Part shown: positions 23,364 through 37,260 of the stretch, piece by piece | Layout: each line of letters begins with the position of its first letter | How positions within the stretch are numbered: position 1 is the first letter of the stretch | Assembly (NCBI RefSeq): GCF_964355755.1 | Contig: NC_092671.1 | Coordinates: 8,445,001-8,505,000 of the forward strand | DNA: 60,000 bases | Reading direction: 5' to 3' | DNA from: Antedon mediterranea | Taxonomy: Eukaryota > Echinodermata > Crinoidea > Comatulida > Antedonidae | Made by a program: the position numbers and the translations under genes | The notes under the pieces: generated by a model | Told to the model about the DNA's origin: nothing | Database searches by the model: none | Seen by the model: the letters and a program-made list of their open reading frames with translations, nothing else

Positions 23364-26300
23364 GCTTGACTGCGATACGAAACAGGTAGCTTTCATTCAC
23401 TTTATTCGTTCATTTTGCCTGACTTTAATCATTATGTTTTAGGCTTTAGACACATCGTTCGTACACGGTTGATATAATTGTTGTTGGAACAAAAATGGTC
23501 AATGAAATCTTCTTTGTTCATGAAATGTTGTATATAAAATAACTTGTATTAATTCTTAACTATACAAAGAATATTAACAATAGTTTGTGACTGTTCCGAT
23601 TAGATAATAAACCTAATAGTACATTCACACATTTTAATGCTCAAAAAAACTTATTATTCAGTTCTTTAACATATTAAATGCAATTGGTTTAAATAAGTTT
23701 TATAATTGTGTATATAGACCTATTCTTAGACAGTGGTTCTTAGATGAAAGTAGTAGTTACAAATGAATATGTGTAACACCATCTAACATGTCTATTAGTA
23801 ATATGCCTTCACTTATTAAGTTAATGGTCTTAAAGCACTATCACACACCATTAATTAATCGCAGAGGAAAAGTCAATGTTTATTGCTAGGGAAGAGTAGA
23901 GATCATGAGTCGCAGTGCTGTATCAATCCTTAAACAATGACATTTCGTAAACACCATTCAAATAAATGAATTCTACCCACAAAAAAACTTTACGTAAATT
24001 ATTTTTCTTACGTATACGAAAAAACCTTCATACATGCCAAGAATAAATAATTAATAATAAATAAAAGTAATAACAATAAAAGTAAAAATGAATTTAGAAG
24101 TAGTTTTAGAGATTACTTGTAAACATTTTGTACTGATATGTGCATAATTATTCACTTGCTTATAACACAGGCATAGTTGAAATTATCTATTATCGATTTA
24201 AAATGAATAAAAAGATCTTGATTATGAGAGAATACTATATGCTTGATTCAACCTATATAACATTACAGAAAGTTTATAGCTGGCACGCGCGTATCGAAGA
24301 AACACTTAATTGATGCGCGCGTTCAAACTATGATACTAATTGTATGGATGTATACGCATGCGTCGAAGTAACACTAAATTAACGCGCGCATTCTAATCCT
24401 GATAGTAATAATTGTATTGATTTTTTATAAGCGTGCGAAACATTCAATTGGCGCGCACTTTAAATCGGTGATAACGATAATCGCAGTTTCTGTGCGCTAC
24501 TACATTAGGGCTAGGCCTATTATGATCATTACCAGCATATGGCTTAACTTATTTTGAAAAGACGAAAGTGTGTTTTGGTTGTGACCTAACAAAGATATAA
24601 TCTCACTTTGAATCTTGGATGAAGCGATTTACATTTTCTTTAATATATTGGTGCGTACGTTTGAAATATGACTCGATTAAAACGTTTCCGAACAGGTAAA
24701 GACGGACCATAAAAATGTGTGCCCAACAAAAATGAGAAAAAACAGCTCAAGCTTTAAAGATATATTTGAACAAAAATAGGTTATATCAGATGTCAAACTT
24801 TTTTCCAAACAATTTAGATTGCATTTCTGTGAAATTTAAAGCAGTGCTAAGTGGTATCATTATTACTGAATCCTAAACGATACTTTTGCATTCGCTAACA
24901 TTTTGCAGTTATTGACATTCAGTTCTTAAATGCAATTAGAAACTCGTAAAGCGTCACAGCGCCACCATATACCTAACGCATTTTATCTAAATGAGTTCAT
25001 TTTGTCCATTTTCGTAGGCATTCACATATTTTGCAAGATCAATTCCATTTGAGCTAATGGAGAAACTGGTGAATTATTAGCGATATTCAGATGATTGACA
25101 ACTCACTGGTTTAGTTCAGAAATATTCCAGTTTTAAGATGTAATAAAACATTTCCATAATCTTTTGTAAAACGTAATGACGTCAGAATAAAATAATAATG
25201 TTTTTTATATCAATAAGTATTTGTTGCATAATTGTCTTCATAATATAAATTAGTAATTGTATTAATTTCGTTTTGTTTTTTGTTTTTTACTTTATAGAAC
25301 TGAATAAAGAAAGACCTTTCTTACAATCAGGATTTTCGTCTGCCGGAATTAAGATTTATTGGAAAAATGCTTATTTGAAATCAACAATTTACTGCTTTTA
25401 AAACACAATATTCGATATTTTGGTTATTTTTCGTGTCTTTATTTTTTTTTTCAATACAATTTTTCTCCTAGTAACCCATGTAAAGATATCCTAAAATGTT
25501 CAAAATTATGATATGCTTAGAAATTGTAATCTCGGAAAGAAAAGTTAGAAGTCTAGCTTATAATACCATAATATCAACAATGTAAATCCTAATAACATAC
25601 AACACAAAATTATTATCTGAAAGAGTATTTAATTTACGGTAAAACATTGTAGCTATTTGAAACACTGCCGTAAATGTGCTTGCGAATGAAATGGTAGGCC
25701 TACGAATCTTTTCCGCGTGTAAACTCTGTGTTCTTTCGTTACCGACTAAATTCGTATCTCATATTTAGGACACACTCATCCGCCTAATGCAAAAAAAAAT
25801 AAATAAAATAGGACGTATAGGCTTCAACAATTACGACGTTTTTTAATAGTAGGCTAGTGTGAATGAGTCTGATAGTGACCCAATAGAACACACGGGTTAA
25901 TCACGAGTGTGTGATCCTATGGGAGTGCACAGCAAGATGGGTAAATGCATTGGTCCCTGGTGTGTTTTCGAAGTGTTCTGGGTTATGGATGCCTTAAGCA
26001 CAATACTTAAGTATAAACTAATGGTTAACTGACAGTTGTATCTGATAAATGCTCAATTATATTAAGGATGAGGTTTAGACTTAAATGTATTTTTTTTTGC
26101 TCTAAAAAGGAAACACGTAAGTGTATATCTAAAATGTTTATCAAAAATGTAAACATTTAAATGATGAAGCCAAAAATATAATATGCGCGCGTGGGCGCAT
26201 TTGAAGACCCACAGACTATGCTGTTGTCATATAAACCCTAGAGGAATTGTTTTTATTATTAAATTAATAATGAGTTAATAATTCATTATTTAATAAGTTG

Positions 26301-29116
26301 CCTGAAGAAATATAACATAATCTTCTAAACAAAAATGTAATACCGTACAACATTCCAACAATTTGAACAGTTGCGATACACCGTTATTGAGAAGGAAAAT
26401 AAGCTGAAGATATTCAAAGTTATACGAACATGTCATAAACCAGAAATTTGAATAATTAATTAAAACAGGGTTAAAGTAAAACTTCTCGTTCAGTTCCTCT
26501 TTTAACAAACAAAAAATCCAGAACAAAATTTACATTTTTAAATCGAATTTGTACGGTACGTATCGCATGTTGGCATGTATTATGGACGCTTACCACCGGT
26601 TACGGGTTTGGCTAAGTTCTATAATACATGGGTTGAGTGTGACAGGGTTTACATGTGAAACACATGATATTCTCTATCAATTTGACTAATACCGGAATCA
26701 TTAAGATTCAGTACCGAGAATGTAATAGAACAGGCAGCATCTCTATTTTGGGAACACAGTCAATAATTGTTCTAGATTAATATGTTTTAAATTAAATTAG
26801 GTTTTAGAAGAAAAATGAATAAGTTTCTGAAAATAACAATGTTTACGTGGTCGAACTTAACGAATGTATATATTCATATTAATATGAAAACTAACTTCCA
26901 CAAAGCACTAAAAGGTTTACTGAAACTAAGAGTAAGGTAATTGTGAGCTAGGGTGAATAAAGAGGGCACGACGAGTGGAAGGTCAGACTTAAGAGGAAGT
27001 GGAATTGGGATAAAGGGTTCAAGTAACACATATTTAGATCAATGGTATAAATACAATAATTCGTGACCATTATTATTATTATCTTCTTTTTTTCTCCTTG
27101 ACACAAAACTGTCATTTTGAATTAATTTTTTTTCTCACTTCAATATGTATTCTACAACAGTTTTAAGGTCAATATTAATGTTTTTACATTAAGTTACCGT
27201 ATAAACCTATTGTTTAAAATTGTACAGTCTGTAAAAAAGAAAAAGTAACTTTATGATGACTTTTCTTATTGAATTTTTTACAAGGTTAAATTGTATGAGA
27301 CGCTTTTATGATTCTTATGTTAATTTGTTAACGCAAACTAGAGCCTAATGCATGATTTATATTTTAATACTTGCAAATATCTAAAATAAGTAATATTCAT
27401 ATTAGCGTTTATCAAAAAACAATTTTCATTAATTTATATTTAAACATGTATTGCATTGTTTGGCCCGAAATTGATAAAATAATTATTTCGTCTTTTATTT
27501 TAAAAAATGACCAAATAAACAAAAACACATTGACTTTAAGACAGCTTCTATGACTTTTTTTTTCTTTAAATTACGGTTTTATCAAATAAATATCTTTAAA
27601 TAATAATTTAATAATAAGAATAGCTATAATATTATTATTGGTATCTCGGTTTCCTAATTAGTATTATATGTTGGTCCACAAGGAAGGATCTACACAATTT
27701 TATTGGTTTACAAATTGTTTAAAATACTTGGATAGATATCAAAAAGTATACTTGTAAAATAATCCTTTATGTAAGGTTTGTAATAGATACATCTTGTTTC
27801 AATAAAATAAGACCAATGTAAGCCGATGACGAGGTAACTAGTTATGGTAGTCGGGATGTGATTACGTCATTACCAATTACACCTTTCAAATATGCGTAAA
27901 TCAACCATCTTAAGGTATTGTGATAATGGGCATGCTAAAGTTAAACATTTAAGATATATCACATGAAATTATCACGCATTTCTAAATGGCAAGCTACAAT
28001 TTTGTATAGTGTCAAAATAATACTGCGGACTAAAATTGAAATAGCAGCGCCATTTCGGACGTGCGCCGTGCGTAACCGTGTTAATGCGCGCGACTGGAAA
28101 ATGTCCAACTCAACTTTGGTTTTTAAAAGTTATCTACCGAGCAATTATAGCCTATCTAACAAATTGTATTCACATTACAGTAGTATTAACTCTTTTCACG
28201 AACAGTATGATATAATAGTAATAGAACATTTTGTTTTTGTATATGGAAGTTACAGAGAATATGTACATATACATCCGAAAATCTGCAGGATTATCGACAA
28301 ATTGACCTTTTTTGAGTTTTGATTTTTTTTTTTAGATTCTGATATGCCAGCTGGTTCATTTCCGCTGTTTAATATTGGACGTGATAGGTCACCTTTTACA
28401 CCAGCATTAGGAAAAGACTAAACACAACAATATATAATACGCTAATATAATTTCAAAAAATATAAATATATATTAAATACCAATAACTTTCTAAGTATTT
28501 CAATATTAAAATAGTAATTAAATGACAAGGAAAAGAAAAGATGTTGCCACTCAAATCCTAGTCAATCAATGCAGCATTTTGGATCTCGATTCCTATAATG
28601 ATAATGCTTGGTGGTGCAGTGTTTAGGCCCTAAATTTAATATGAACCAACACGCTTAGCTCTCAGACACTCCATGGTTTTAAGTTAAAACGTAAAAGATT
28701 AAAACGAAAGAGAAAAGAAACAACCCATACTGAACAACATGGATACGTTACTTAGAGATGGACTATTTGTAGAAAGAACAACACCACTAAATTATCTATT
28801 CCCCAATACGCAGGCTTTTAGGCTCAATGATTGTCATAAAAAGTCATATCGTTTGATGGTGTGTAAGTTCATTGTTAAATCAAACTAATTAGCTTATTAT
28901 TAATGGATTAATTGCCAATACAATCTGGGCTATTAATCAAAATTAAAGACTGAATAAAAAAATATTGACTATAGATAATGTTTTAATGGAATATCAATAT
29001 AGGCCTATTACCTCTGAGAACCGACAAATAGGCCTATATAGGTGGATGTTTCTGAATAGGGATTGGCCGTAATGTAGGTATTATCTCTCATTCTCCTCAC
29101 AGGAAAGTGTTCCCTT
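23364..29116. other. AT-rich intergenic block
   Basis: Contains the tandem repeat at 24283-24480. A short exon-like stretch at 28336-28421 is treated as a finding. The 119-codon plus-strand frame at 27963-28322 looks non-coding. No gene is supported. Confidence 0.45.
24283..24480. repeat. Degenerate CpG-rich tandem repeat, about 70-75 bp, three copies
   Basis: Units beginning ACGCGCGTATCGAAGAAACA (24283), ACGCATGCGTCGAAGTAACA (about 24353) and AGCGTGCGAAACATTCAA (about 24430) each contain a second GCGCGC block followed by a TGATA(C/G)TAAT-like tail. CpG is strongly enriched against the AT-rich background. Confidence 0.6.
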
Positions 29117-29262
29117 AGTTGGTTCCCACTACACAACGCAAGAACGTAGACGCAAGCGAGTTGAACAATGACATTTTGAATATTTTATCGCTTGTGATTG
29201 GTCAAATAACACTTACATTGCTTTACGCCCTTTTGTTGCGTCTCTAGCGAGAACCAAGCTTG
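29117..29262. mobile_element. About 146-bp MITE with GGTTCCCACTA / CTAGCGAGAACC ends
   Basis: The left end AGTTGGTTCCCACTACACAA pairs imperfectly with the complement of the right end (AGCTTGGTTCTCGCTAGAGA). ACGCAA repeats follow on both sides, and inside, CAAGCGA faces TCGCTTG. This layout is like a MITE family I associate with several marine invertebrates (a GGTTCCCA start with ACGCAA motifs). No clear target duplication was found. Confidence 0.6.
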
Positions 29263-32200
29263 GATAGGGGTGTCTCCTGAATAGAGGTGTCCTAAAGGAA
29301 TTGTATTGTAAAGGTGTTGCATTTTTAATAATAATGTGATGTGTTTAGCTGTTTTTATATATTGCTAATATCACCAGAGTATGATTTATTTTCATTTTGG
29401 CAGTCGGAAACAACTTTAGGTTACGCAACCCATTTCCTCATATTATATATAAAATATATATTATATTAACTTTTAAATAAGAGAGGATTAAGTTTGTTTA
29501 ATATCGCATCAAATTTATCATGTGATGTGGATTTTAAAAGCTTTTCTTTGACCTGGCTTCCTTCCTTGCAGATTATGGGGGGAAGAGCTGAAGACAAAAA
29601 AGGTTACGTTGAAACATATAAGAATATGATAATATTCAACGTTAGCAATTCATTTCATTGATGATTTATATTTCTGGTGGAAATAATACGTCGTATGCGT
29701 TACACGCAAGATATTGATTTTGTTTCTGAAGTTCCTTCTTGTAGTACCACGTGACTATTATATCTGTCTCCGTTGGGGGTGATTTGTTCATATTTGCCAT
29801 TTTACGGATTTAAATACATAACTTTCATTGAAAGCACATGCAAAGGCAGGAAAAAAATTTACGGTTAGTTTTGGATCGTAATAGAACAGATCTCTAAGGA
29901 GATGCGTTTAGCGAAGTGGCCAAGCGTCGATACCAGTCACTGATCACTCCCATGGTGCTGTTGTTAAAAGGTTGTTTCCTGCTAATACAATGATGCATAC
30001 AGGAGAATACTCGTTATACTAATTTCTCAAACATGTTTAAACAACAAAAAATCCATATATTAATCTTGAATACTAGTTAAGCATTAACTATCAATATGTT
30101 ATTTGTATAGTCGAGAGGGTCCTTAAAAAAGCACGAATTTTCTAAGGGAAAGAACCAGTTTCGTGTTGGTAAACCTTATTATGACGCCCAGATTTTTAGA
30201 TCGGGTATAAATTTTAATTCGTAGTTTTTATCATGAATTCTCCATTGTCTGATTATATTTTATTGTTTTACCATTTTAGGCTTATTATCTTTTTATTATT
30301 TTTCCCCGTTACGTTTCAACACATATAACGATGGATATTCCAATAAAAACGTTAAATCCCAAACTGTCATTTATCATTTTAAAGAATAAACGGTATTGTT
30401 GACGATGGTCTAGAAGCTTTAGCTTTTCACAGTCACTGTATCCGAATGTATACACAATAATATACAGGTTCAACTATTCAATGTAACGTTTTAATCTAAT
30501 GCAATATAGTAAAAATAGTTTAACCAAAATTAATTTGATTAGTGACAACAAACAACATAATATTCAACCAAAACCAGAAAAAATGTGTCATTTGTTGTAA
30601 GCAATTTAAACAGTAAATGCTTTTACCGAAGTAGGGCTACAGTAGGCTTTCCTTTTTATTGAACTACAATGTATTTGATTATTTCAGCTAAAAATATCAT
30701 TATATACATAGAACTGATGTCTGTTATATAATTATTATTTATAAAGAGGTTAGGGAATCTGTGGCACACATATTTTGCCAAAAGAATTTTATCAAAAAAG
30801 GATAATAAAAATATAGAACGCAAAATCAAATATAGGCTATAGTGGAAGGTCAAACATAAATAAAGATTATCATAGAAGTACTTAACTAAAATGGTCTCAA
30901 TTAGGCGAATTGTTTAGAGCTCAGACGTATTTGCCACTAAATGACCCGAACGACCCCGCTATGTTATAGTTCAATTTACAGTCTGCTACAATCCATTACC
31001 GCGCCAATATCTCGATATGCGTCATGATGGAAATCTTCTAGTTATTAAATTCTTCTTTATATCCAAAACAATGTTTTTTTCTCACATTTTTGGAGAACAT
31101 AAAAAGTAAATTTCAAGATGATTTAGTTTAGATTTCACCCAGTTCTAGATCTACTGATCCACCACTTTACTTAATCTCTCTTTTAATCCATGTTGTCAGT
31201 GTAAATCCCCTTTTATATTTAATCCTACACTTAAGATTTAATTCCTATTTATAAGTATAAGAATATGAAGTTACGTCGTGAATAGGTACTTTTTGCCAGA
31301 CAATGAGCCTCCTAATATACAGTCTGAAAGTTAGTACAGTAGTAGTGGGACATGTCAATAGTATAGCAAGTTTTTCCAATAGTTCTTTTACGGTGGTTTT
31401 GTATCCGATGTGTTACGAATTGTATCAACGACAGTAATAACCTTTATATAACACCTAAATAAATTCCTGTCATTTGATTGGACGATTGTGGGTCACATGG
31501 CGTGCAATAGTACGCACTATTAAACGCATCATTCACCTCATGCCATTATTTGTACCATTACACTCATAAACATTCATTATTTGTATAATATCACACTGAT
31601 GGTGGTGTTTTTAAATTACGGTGATCAATACAATATTGGACATGCCTAGCAAATTATAGTAATATAATAATACCTTTCTTCATTCAAATCAGTAAGCTCA
31701 AACAAACTTTTAATATTTCATCATCCACTCTTCGACATTCCTCTTTATGACTATATATGCTTTGTAAAATACACGTGTATGTCACTTTAATGCAAATACT
31801 TAGAAAATCGATCAGTAGAACCGTTTGGAGGTCATGCGTCTATGCGAACAAAAAAAAAGAATCAAAATTAATATCCTAAAATGTGATAATTACGACTAGA
31901 ATCTACTATGAAAATATACGATCGTAAATCTGCCAGAATCTCCGGATATGCATTTTATGGATAATTTCATGTGAACGATAAATATTTTTCAAAAGGAAAA
32001 AAATGTCGATAGCATTGCACTTTTCAAAACTGCCTAGGCCTATACGTAATCTGTTAACGATGATTGAACGAAGTTTCATAATTTTCAAGAACTTCACTAT
32101 TAATTCTATACAGAATAATATTAGCATTTATTAGAATTTCGTTTTAAATAACGTAGGCCTAAACTCATTCGATCATGAAGCCGTCCAGGACCTGTTTTCC

Positions 32201-35200
32201 TGGAAAACCCTCCTTGAGCCGTCAACTAGGTTGATGTACAACAAGTAGGCCTAGGCCTAACTGAATGTTACATTTGTCTATCATTTCAGGCCTTTATGCC
32301 GCAAACAATAATAAAATAATTATAGAATAGTATATATATTATATAGAATATTTTGCATTAAATAACGTAATCTCATTCGATCATGAACCCGCCCAGAACC
32401 GGTTTCCCATAAATACCCTCCTCTATGATTCGCCACAAATAGGTTGATGTACATAAGGTAGGCCTACAGTAACCGAATGTTACATTTTGTCTATTATTTA
32501 AGGCCGTTATGCCGCGAACAATAATAAGAAACTATGTCTTTGTCCATGTTTGATTGGCCTAAACATTTTCAATAAACAGACAGAAATTTACTTTAGAAAT
32601 ATTTAGAATAATGAATACTTTATGATTTATCACGTTGACGATCAAACACCCCATAATAAAAAAGTCTACGATAAATATGAATATTTTGCTTTTTCTACAT
32701 TAAATTAATATTATACATTAAGTTCATCCTCTTCCTTTTTCAAGTAGTAATAGTTACATAACTCACAATATGGAAAGCCAAATCCGTCAAATTAGCTTTG
32801 CATACCACACACATTCCAATAATATTTCGTCTACGTAGTAAATCAACTCCTAAGTTTAAGTCATAACTTCCTAATCAATAAATGTTCAGCATTTGTAAAA
32901 ATGTTTCATATTTTATGGTTATTTATTGTTTTTATCACATTTTAGTGAAATGTGACGTTTTAAAATGTTCTTTCGTTTCCTGCGTACAATCGGCATTTTA
33001 CTCTAAATTATCAATTAAATAATATAACTAATTATTATTTGATTTAATAATTATAATGATATCAATATCTGTATTATAGAAATATTATAGAAATAATTAG
33101 GCCCTATACAGAAGAATTTTAGTTCGAATATCGGTTGGGATTACCTTTTCTTATACTCACGCATTTGCCTTTCCCGATAAACATTTGTATTATTATTTAG
33201 TGTTATTTATTTTTATTGTGGAGTTTTTTTTAAACGGAAACTGATATTGTTGTAGGCCTACTCTTCTAAATAAAACAAAAAATATGGCAAGAAAACGTGA
33301 ATTACTATCATGTATGCCGCCCCCTAACGACAGAAGCCATCACTTGCTTTACAAAATAACTCTTACGTCAGACTCTTGTCTAGGTACGCGGTTATTATCA
33401 AAACCAAATCGTTTCAAGATTAATGAACTTCCGTTCCTTTATGGCATGGCCCTAGTCTTAAAGTATCGATAGCTTAAACAAATTAAATTTTCAACAAGGC
33501 AAGTGAAATACCACACTTCATATCCAATCATACATTCATTCATTCATTAAATAATGTTTGGGAAGAATAATACACCTAATATTACCAAACATTGCTGGAG
33601 GCATGGGCCTATTCTGCACAGGAAAATGTAACAGAAAGAATTTATTAATTTTTAATAAAAAAATGTAGGCCCCGATACGTAACATTTAGATACTACATTT
33701 CAGCCTACATAAAACCATGAAAAACAAAATGTTTATCTACTAGATTTAAATATTTTCTTTTTTATTTAAGAAATAAGAGAGCTTTAATGGAAATCAAATG
33801 TAAGTGTACAGTAAAAAGACTTGGACAGTTCAATTTATACTGAGAGCAAGGAAGTCTGTTTTTAAAATAACGCTGCACTGTGACGTCATTAGACATCGTG
33901 TTATTCTTATCGTTTTGTTATTTCAATTTTTATTGATTAATCATTACGAATCCCTAAAATACCAAAGATGCAACATTAACTGACAAGCATTCGATGACAA
34001 CTCTGTCGGGATGCTAGGCAGCCTTGACCCTTCATCTAAGCTAACCTGCCACCCGCCGCTGGATGGTGTCTTCCACTACAAGTTCATGTTTAGGCTAATC
34101 CGCCGTCAAATTCCTTAAACCATTTAATATAGAATCAAAAGCAACGAATAATGTGTCACAAATTTGTTACAGACATTCATATGCTTATGGTTATTTAGCG
34201 TTTCGCTCAGTGGGAGGACTGAGGCAACGCGAAGATACCCCCATGGTCGCTCGTATTGAAAGTTGTACATCTTCATTAAACTTTTCAGGCAAATGTTACT
34301 AACAATACTAGCTATAGAAAAATAAACAATTGTTAGGTCTATTATTAGTATTAATATTTTATTGTATATTTGATGAAACCCTATTTAATAGATCTGTTAT
34401 TTTAGTAAGCAAGTCCAGTTGAATAGATTTATCTTTCTAAACATTGTTATGCATTATATTTTCTTTTTTGCATTTTTTTTTTATAATTACTAAAAAACCT
34501 CAATAAATAAATATATTGAATTAAAATTGCTACTTCATAAATAACAAGCTTTTCTTTGAAAAAAGATTTTCGGTTTTTCAAATTACGATTTCTTGCCTAA
34601 TATTATTAAGCAACCCTTGGAAATATAACAATAGACCTGACCTGGATGGTTGTGTGTGGATAGCATAGGTATAGTAAAAATATCTCTTTTTTAACACAAA
34701 TTTCAGTCTACCAATCAAAACACAGAACGTTTATGAACCTTTGAATTATGAGTGATTAACATTAATAGGAAAAAGTATTGTTGTATGATGTTATTTACGA
34801 TGCCACCTCTCAGACAAATTATTCGTAAGTAATTTGTATGCATCACATAGACCTATGCCGATACTAAATTACCTTTTAAATAAAAATTAAATTAACTTTC
34901 AATGGTTTAACATAATAATCATGAAAATTACATCTTCCTTTCTTCGATCAGTTTAGTAGTATTATTCCTTTTGAACACGTTCCGTTTGACCCGTTGAGTA
35001 AGGCGTATAATACCTGGCCATGACCAAATCAGTCGCCGGAAGTGGAAATATTTTGTTGTCAAAGTTTTTTCTTTCTTCTGAATATTAATATCAATACAAA
35101 TTTCAAATGCATCAAAAACAGATTTGAGATCATTCAATTCAAGTTAACATTTAGTTCTTTCAAAACAAAATAACAATAAAAACATTTCTTTTAATTTACA

Positions 35201-36977
35201 AATATTTTATGAGAATAAAACAGACTGGAAAAGAAAGAAGTGTCTTAAAAAAATAATAATACATTTCTTTAAGTTTTGAAATTGGCAAAGTCCCAAAAAA
35301 GTAAAATCAAAAGGAAAAAACCAAGAGAAACTTATTACCAATTCGGTATAAAACAACTTCGAGGAAGTACAATTTTATGTAGCTCCATTTCTTTTACGAC
35401 ATTATTACTGCGTTTTACCCTTGGAATATTATATTTTAATTAAATTCTAGAAAACATGTAAATTATGAATGGTTATGAAATAATTTATAAGCAAAATAAT
35501 ATATAAGGAACATTTTTCCCAACCCTTTCGAAGGATATAGGCCTAATATACAAACATATATCATACGAAGTAGTGTGGGTAGGGTACTTTTATTTTTAAG
35601 TGATTTCCCATAAAATTAAAGTCACAATATGGCCGTATTTTATTGTATTAGAAGTTTCCGGTTGGTTACTACTTTATTAGTCTTATGTCTGTCCAAATTA
35701 GTCTTATGCGGTCTATATGGTGTTTTAACATGTAATTAACTCGATAGTGGTTCCTGCTCTAGACAAACCCAATATGTCTAACGTATATGAATTTTAAAAA
35801 GAATCATATTCTTGAAATAATGTCATCATCATTTATACATTTTAAATATTTGTGTTGATTTAATCATCGTAATATATTTTTGTAATTAGTTCATACATGA
35901 ATTGGAGGGACACAATATCATCGCACTTAAAAAATAATAATTGTGTTGCTTCACATGGTAATAACTAATGCATCAAACAATATTTTGTATGAAGACCGAA
36001 CAAAATCAGTAATTATTTTCTGGTATAGGCCTAGGTGAAATCTATATTTATAGGCCTAGTGTTATTTGCGTTCTGCCTTTCTTTTTTTTGGCAAGCGTTT
36101 TCTTGTGGTTGCTGGAGCAAAATACATTTTGCCTGTTATGAATAAGCCAAACGAACACAACTTAGAATGACATTGCATTCGTCACCTGTTCCTGGTACAT
36201 TTTTACAGGTTTATAATTACTTACTCAACTCCTCTGGGACTAGTGAAGTGTTGGGTCCCAGAATAAAACCCCAGGGTGGGGAGGCGTGTTTGTTTTTATT
36301 GGCACACACTTGAGAAATAATAACTGTGAACGGAGTTGCAAAACAGATTTTAGTTGGGTAGTTTAGGCCTACACACGTCTGAACACACTGGATTGGTATA
36401 TTCACGATTTAAGGAAGAATAATTAAACAACTTTTGTCTGTACGATCTACAAGAAGTATACAAACACATCTCATTTTAGTTTAAGAACAAATTACTTTAT
36501 TAGTTTCATGTATTTGTGTTGCGGTACTAACCTCCTGCTAATCTTCAAGCTTTAGGAGAACATTCTTTGGAACACGAAGATACTCTAAACAAACATGCAA
36601 CGAGATTTCTAAGAAGTATGACCCCCATTGGGCGTTCGTTGTAACTAATTGTTTGCATGCAATAAACACATTGGTTTAAAGAATATATTTGTAATGTAAC
36701 CTATTTCATACATACCGTAACTAATGCGGCTCTTAATTCCGTAATATCCGTCCACAATACGCCGACCATGAAAGACAATATAATATCAGTATAAATCGAA
36801 GTGATCAAAATAAAAATGCTAGCTTGCACAGGTGATCACATACTTCTGCTTTGACCACCTGGACCAAGGAACCGAAACACAATTCACGACAACAAGCAAG
36901 CATGCAAGAAATACATTTTCCTTTTTGATATATATATACAGTATCGCACATCTTGTCAGTGGACACGCCATTTTGAC
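29263..36977. other. AT-rich intergenic block
   Basis: Contains the 214-bp duplication at 32144-32530 and a CpG-bearing hairpin at 34198-34230. Short open frames at 33284, 34928 and 36217 show no recognisable family. No gene is supported. Confidence 0.45.
32144..32530. repeat. Diverged direct duplication, period about 214 bp
   Basis: Copy 1 (from 32144) and copy 2 (from about 32359) share AAATAACGTA, CTCATTCGATCATGAA, AGGTTGATGTAC, CGAATGTTACATT-like and ATGCCGC(A/G)AACAATAATAA in the same order, with many substitutions and small gaps. No coding frame is preserved between them. Confidence 0.75.
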
Positions 36978-37260
36978 ACTCGTGTACAAATGCTGATAGA
37001 AATGGTACAATTTTTGTACGCGCGCATTTAAATGATGATAGAAATTGTACAGTTTTTGTACGCGCTTGTTCAAATATTGATGAAAATAAAACAGATTTGT
37101 ACGCGCGCGTTCAAACACCGTTGAAAATAATACAGTATCTGTACGCGCGCGTTTAAAAACTGATTGGTACTCACGTGCTTTTAAACACTGATGAAAATGA
37201 TACAGCATCGTTAAAAGACTGATCAAATGTGTATCACTTCAATACGCTCGTTTAAACATG
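36978..37260. repeat. 42-bp minisatellite with GTACGCGCGCG core
   Basis: TGTACGCG-type units start at 37015, 37057, 37098 and 37140, with a degenerate unit before (36978) and shortened ones after. Each reads roughly TGTACGCGCGCGTTTAAA then a TGATGAAAATGATACAG-like tail. The period is a multiple of three, so a minus-strand frame (36819-37226) runs through it as a 14-residue repeat. I take that frame as a by-product, not a gene. Confidence 0.8.

Noticed and set aside
27963-28322. 119-codon plus-strand open frame
   Set aside because: AT-driven composition, no motif, no splice partner and no similarity I recognise; frames of this size occur by chance in 60 kb read six ways.
29895-29990. tRNA gene or SINE head with A-box TAGCGAAGTGG
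   Set aside because: No convincing B-box (only GGTTGTTTCC) and no cloverleaf; kept only as a side note in a finding.
36819-37226. 135-codon minus-strand ORF with 14-residue repeats
   Set aside because: Produced by the 42-bp minisatellite; flanking codons look non-coding.
36978-37260. CRISPR-like regular array
   Set aside because: Units are contiguous without unique spacers, and the DNA is eukaryotic; it is a minisatellite.
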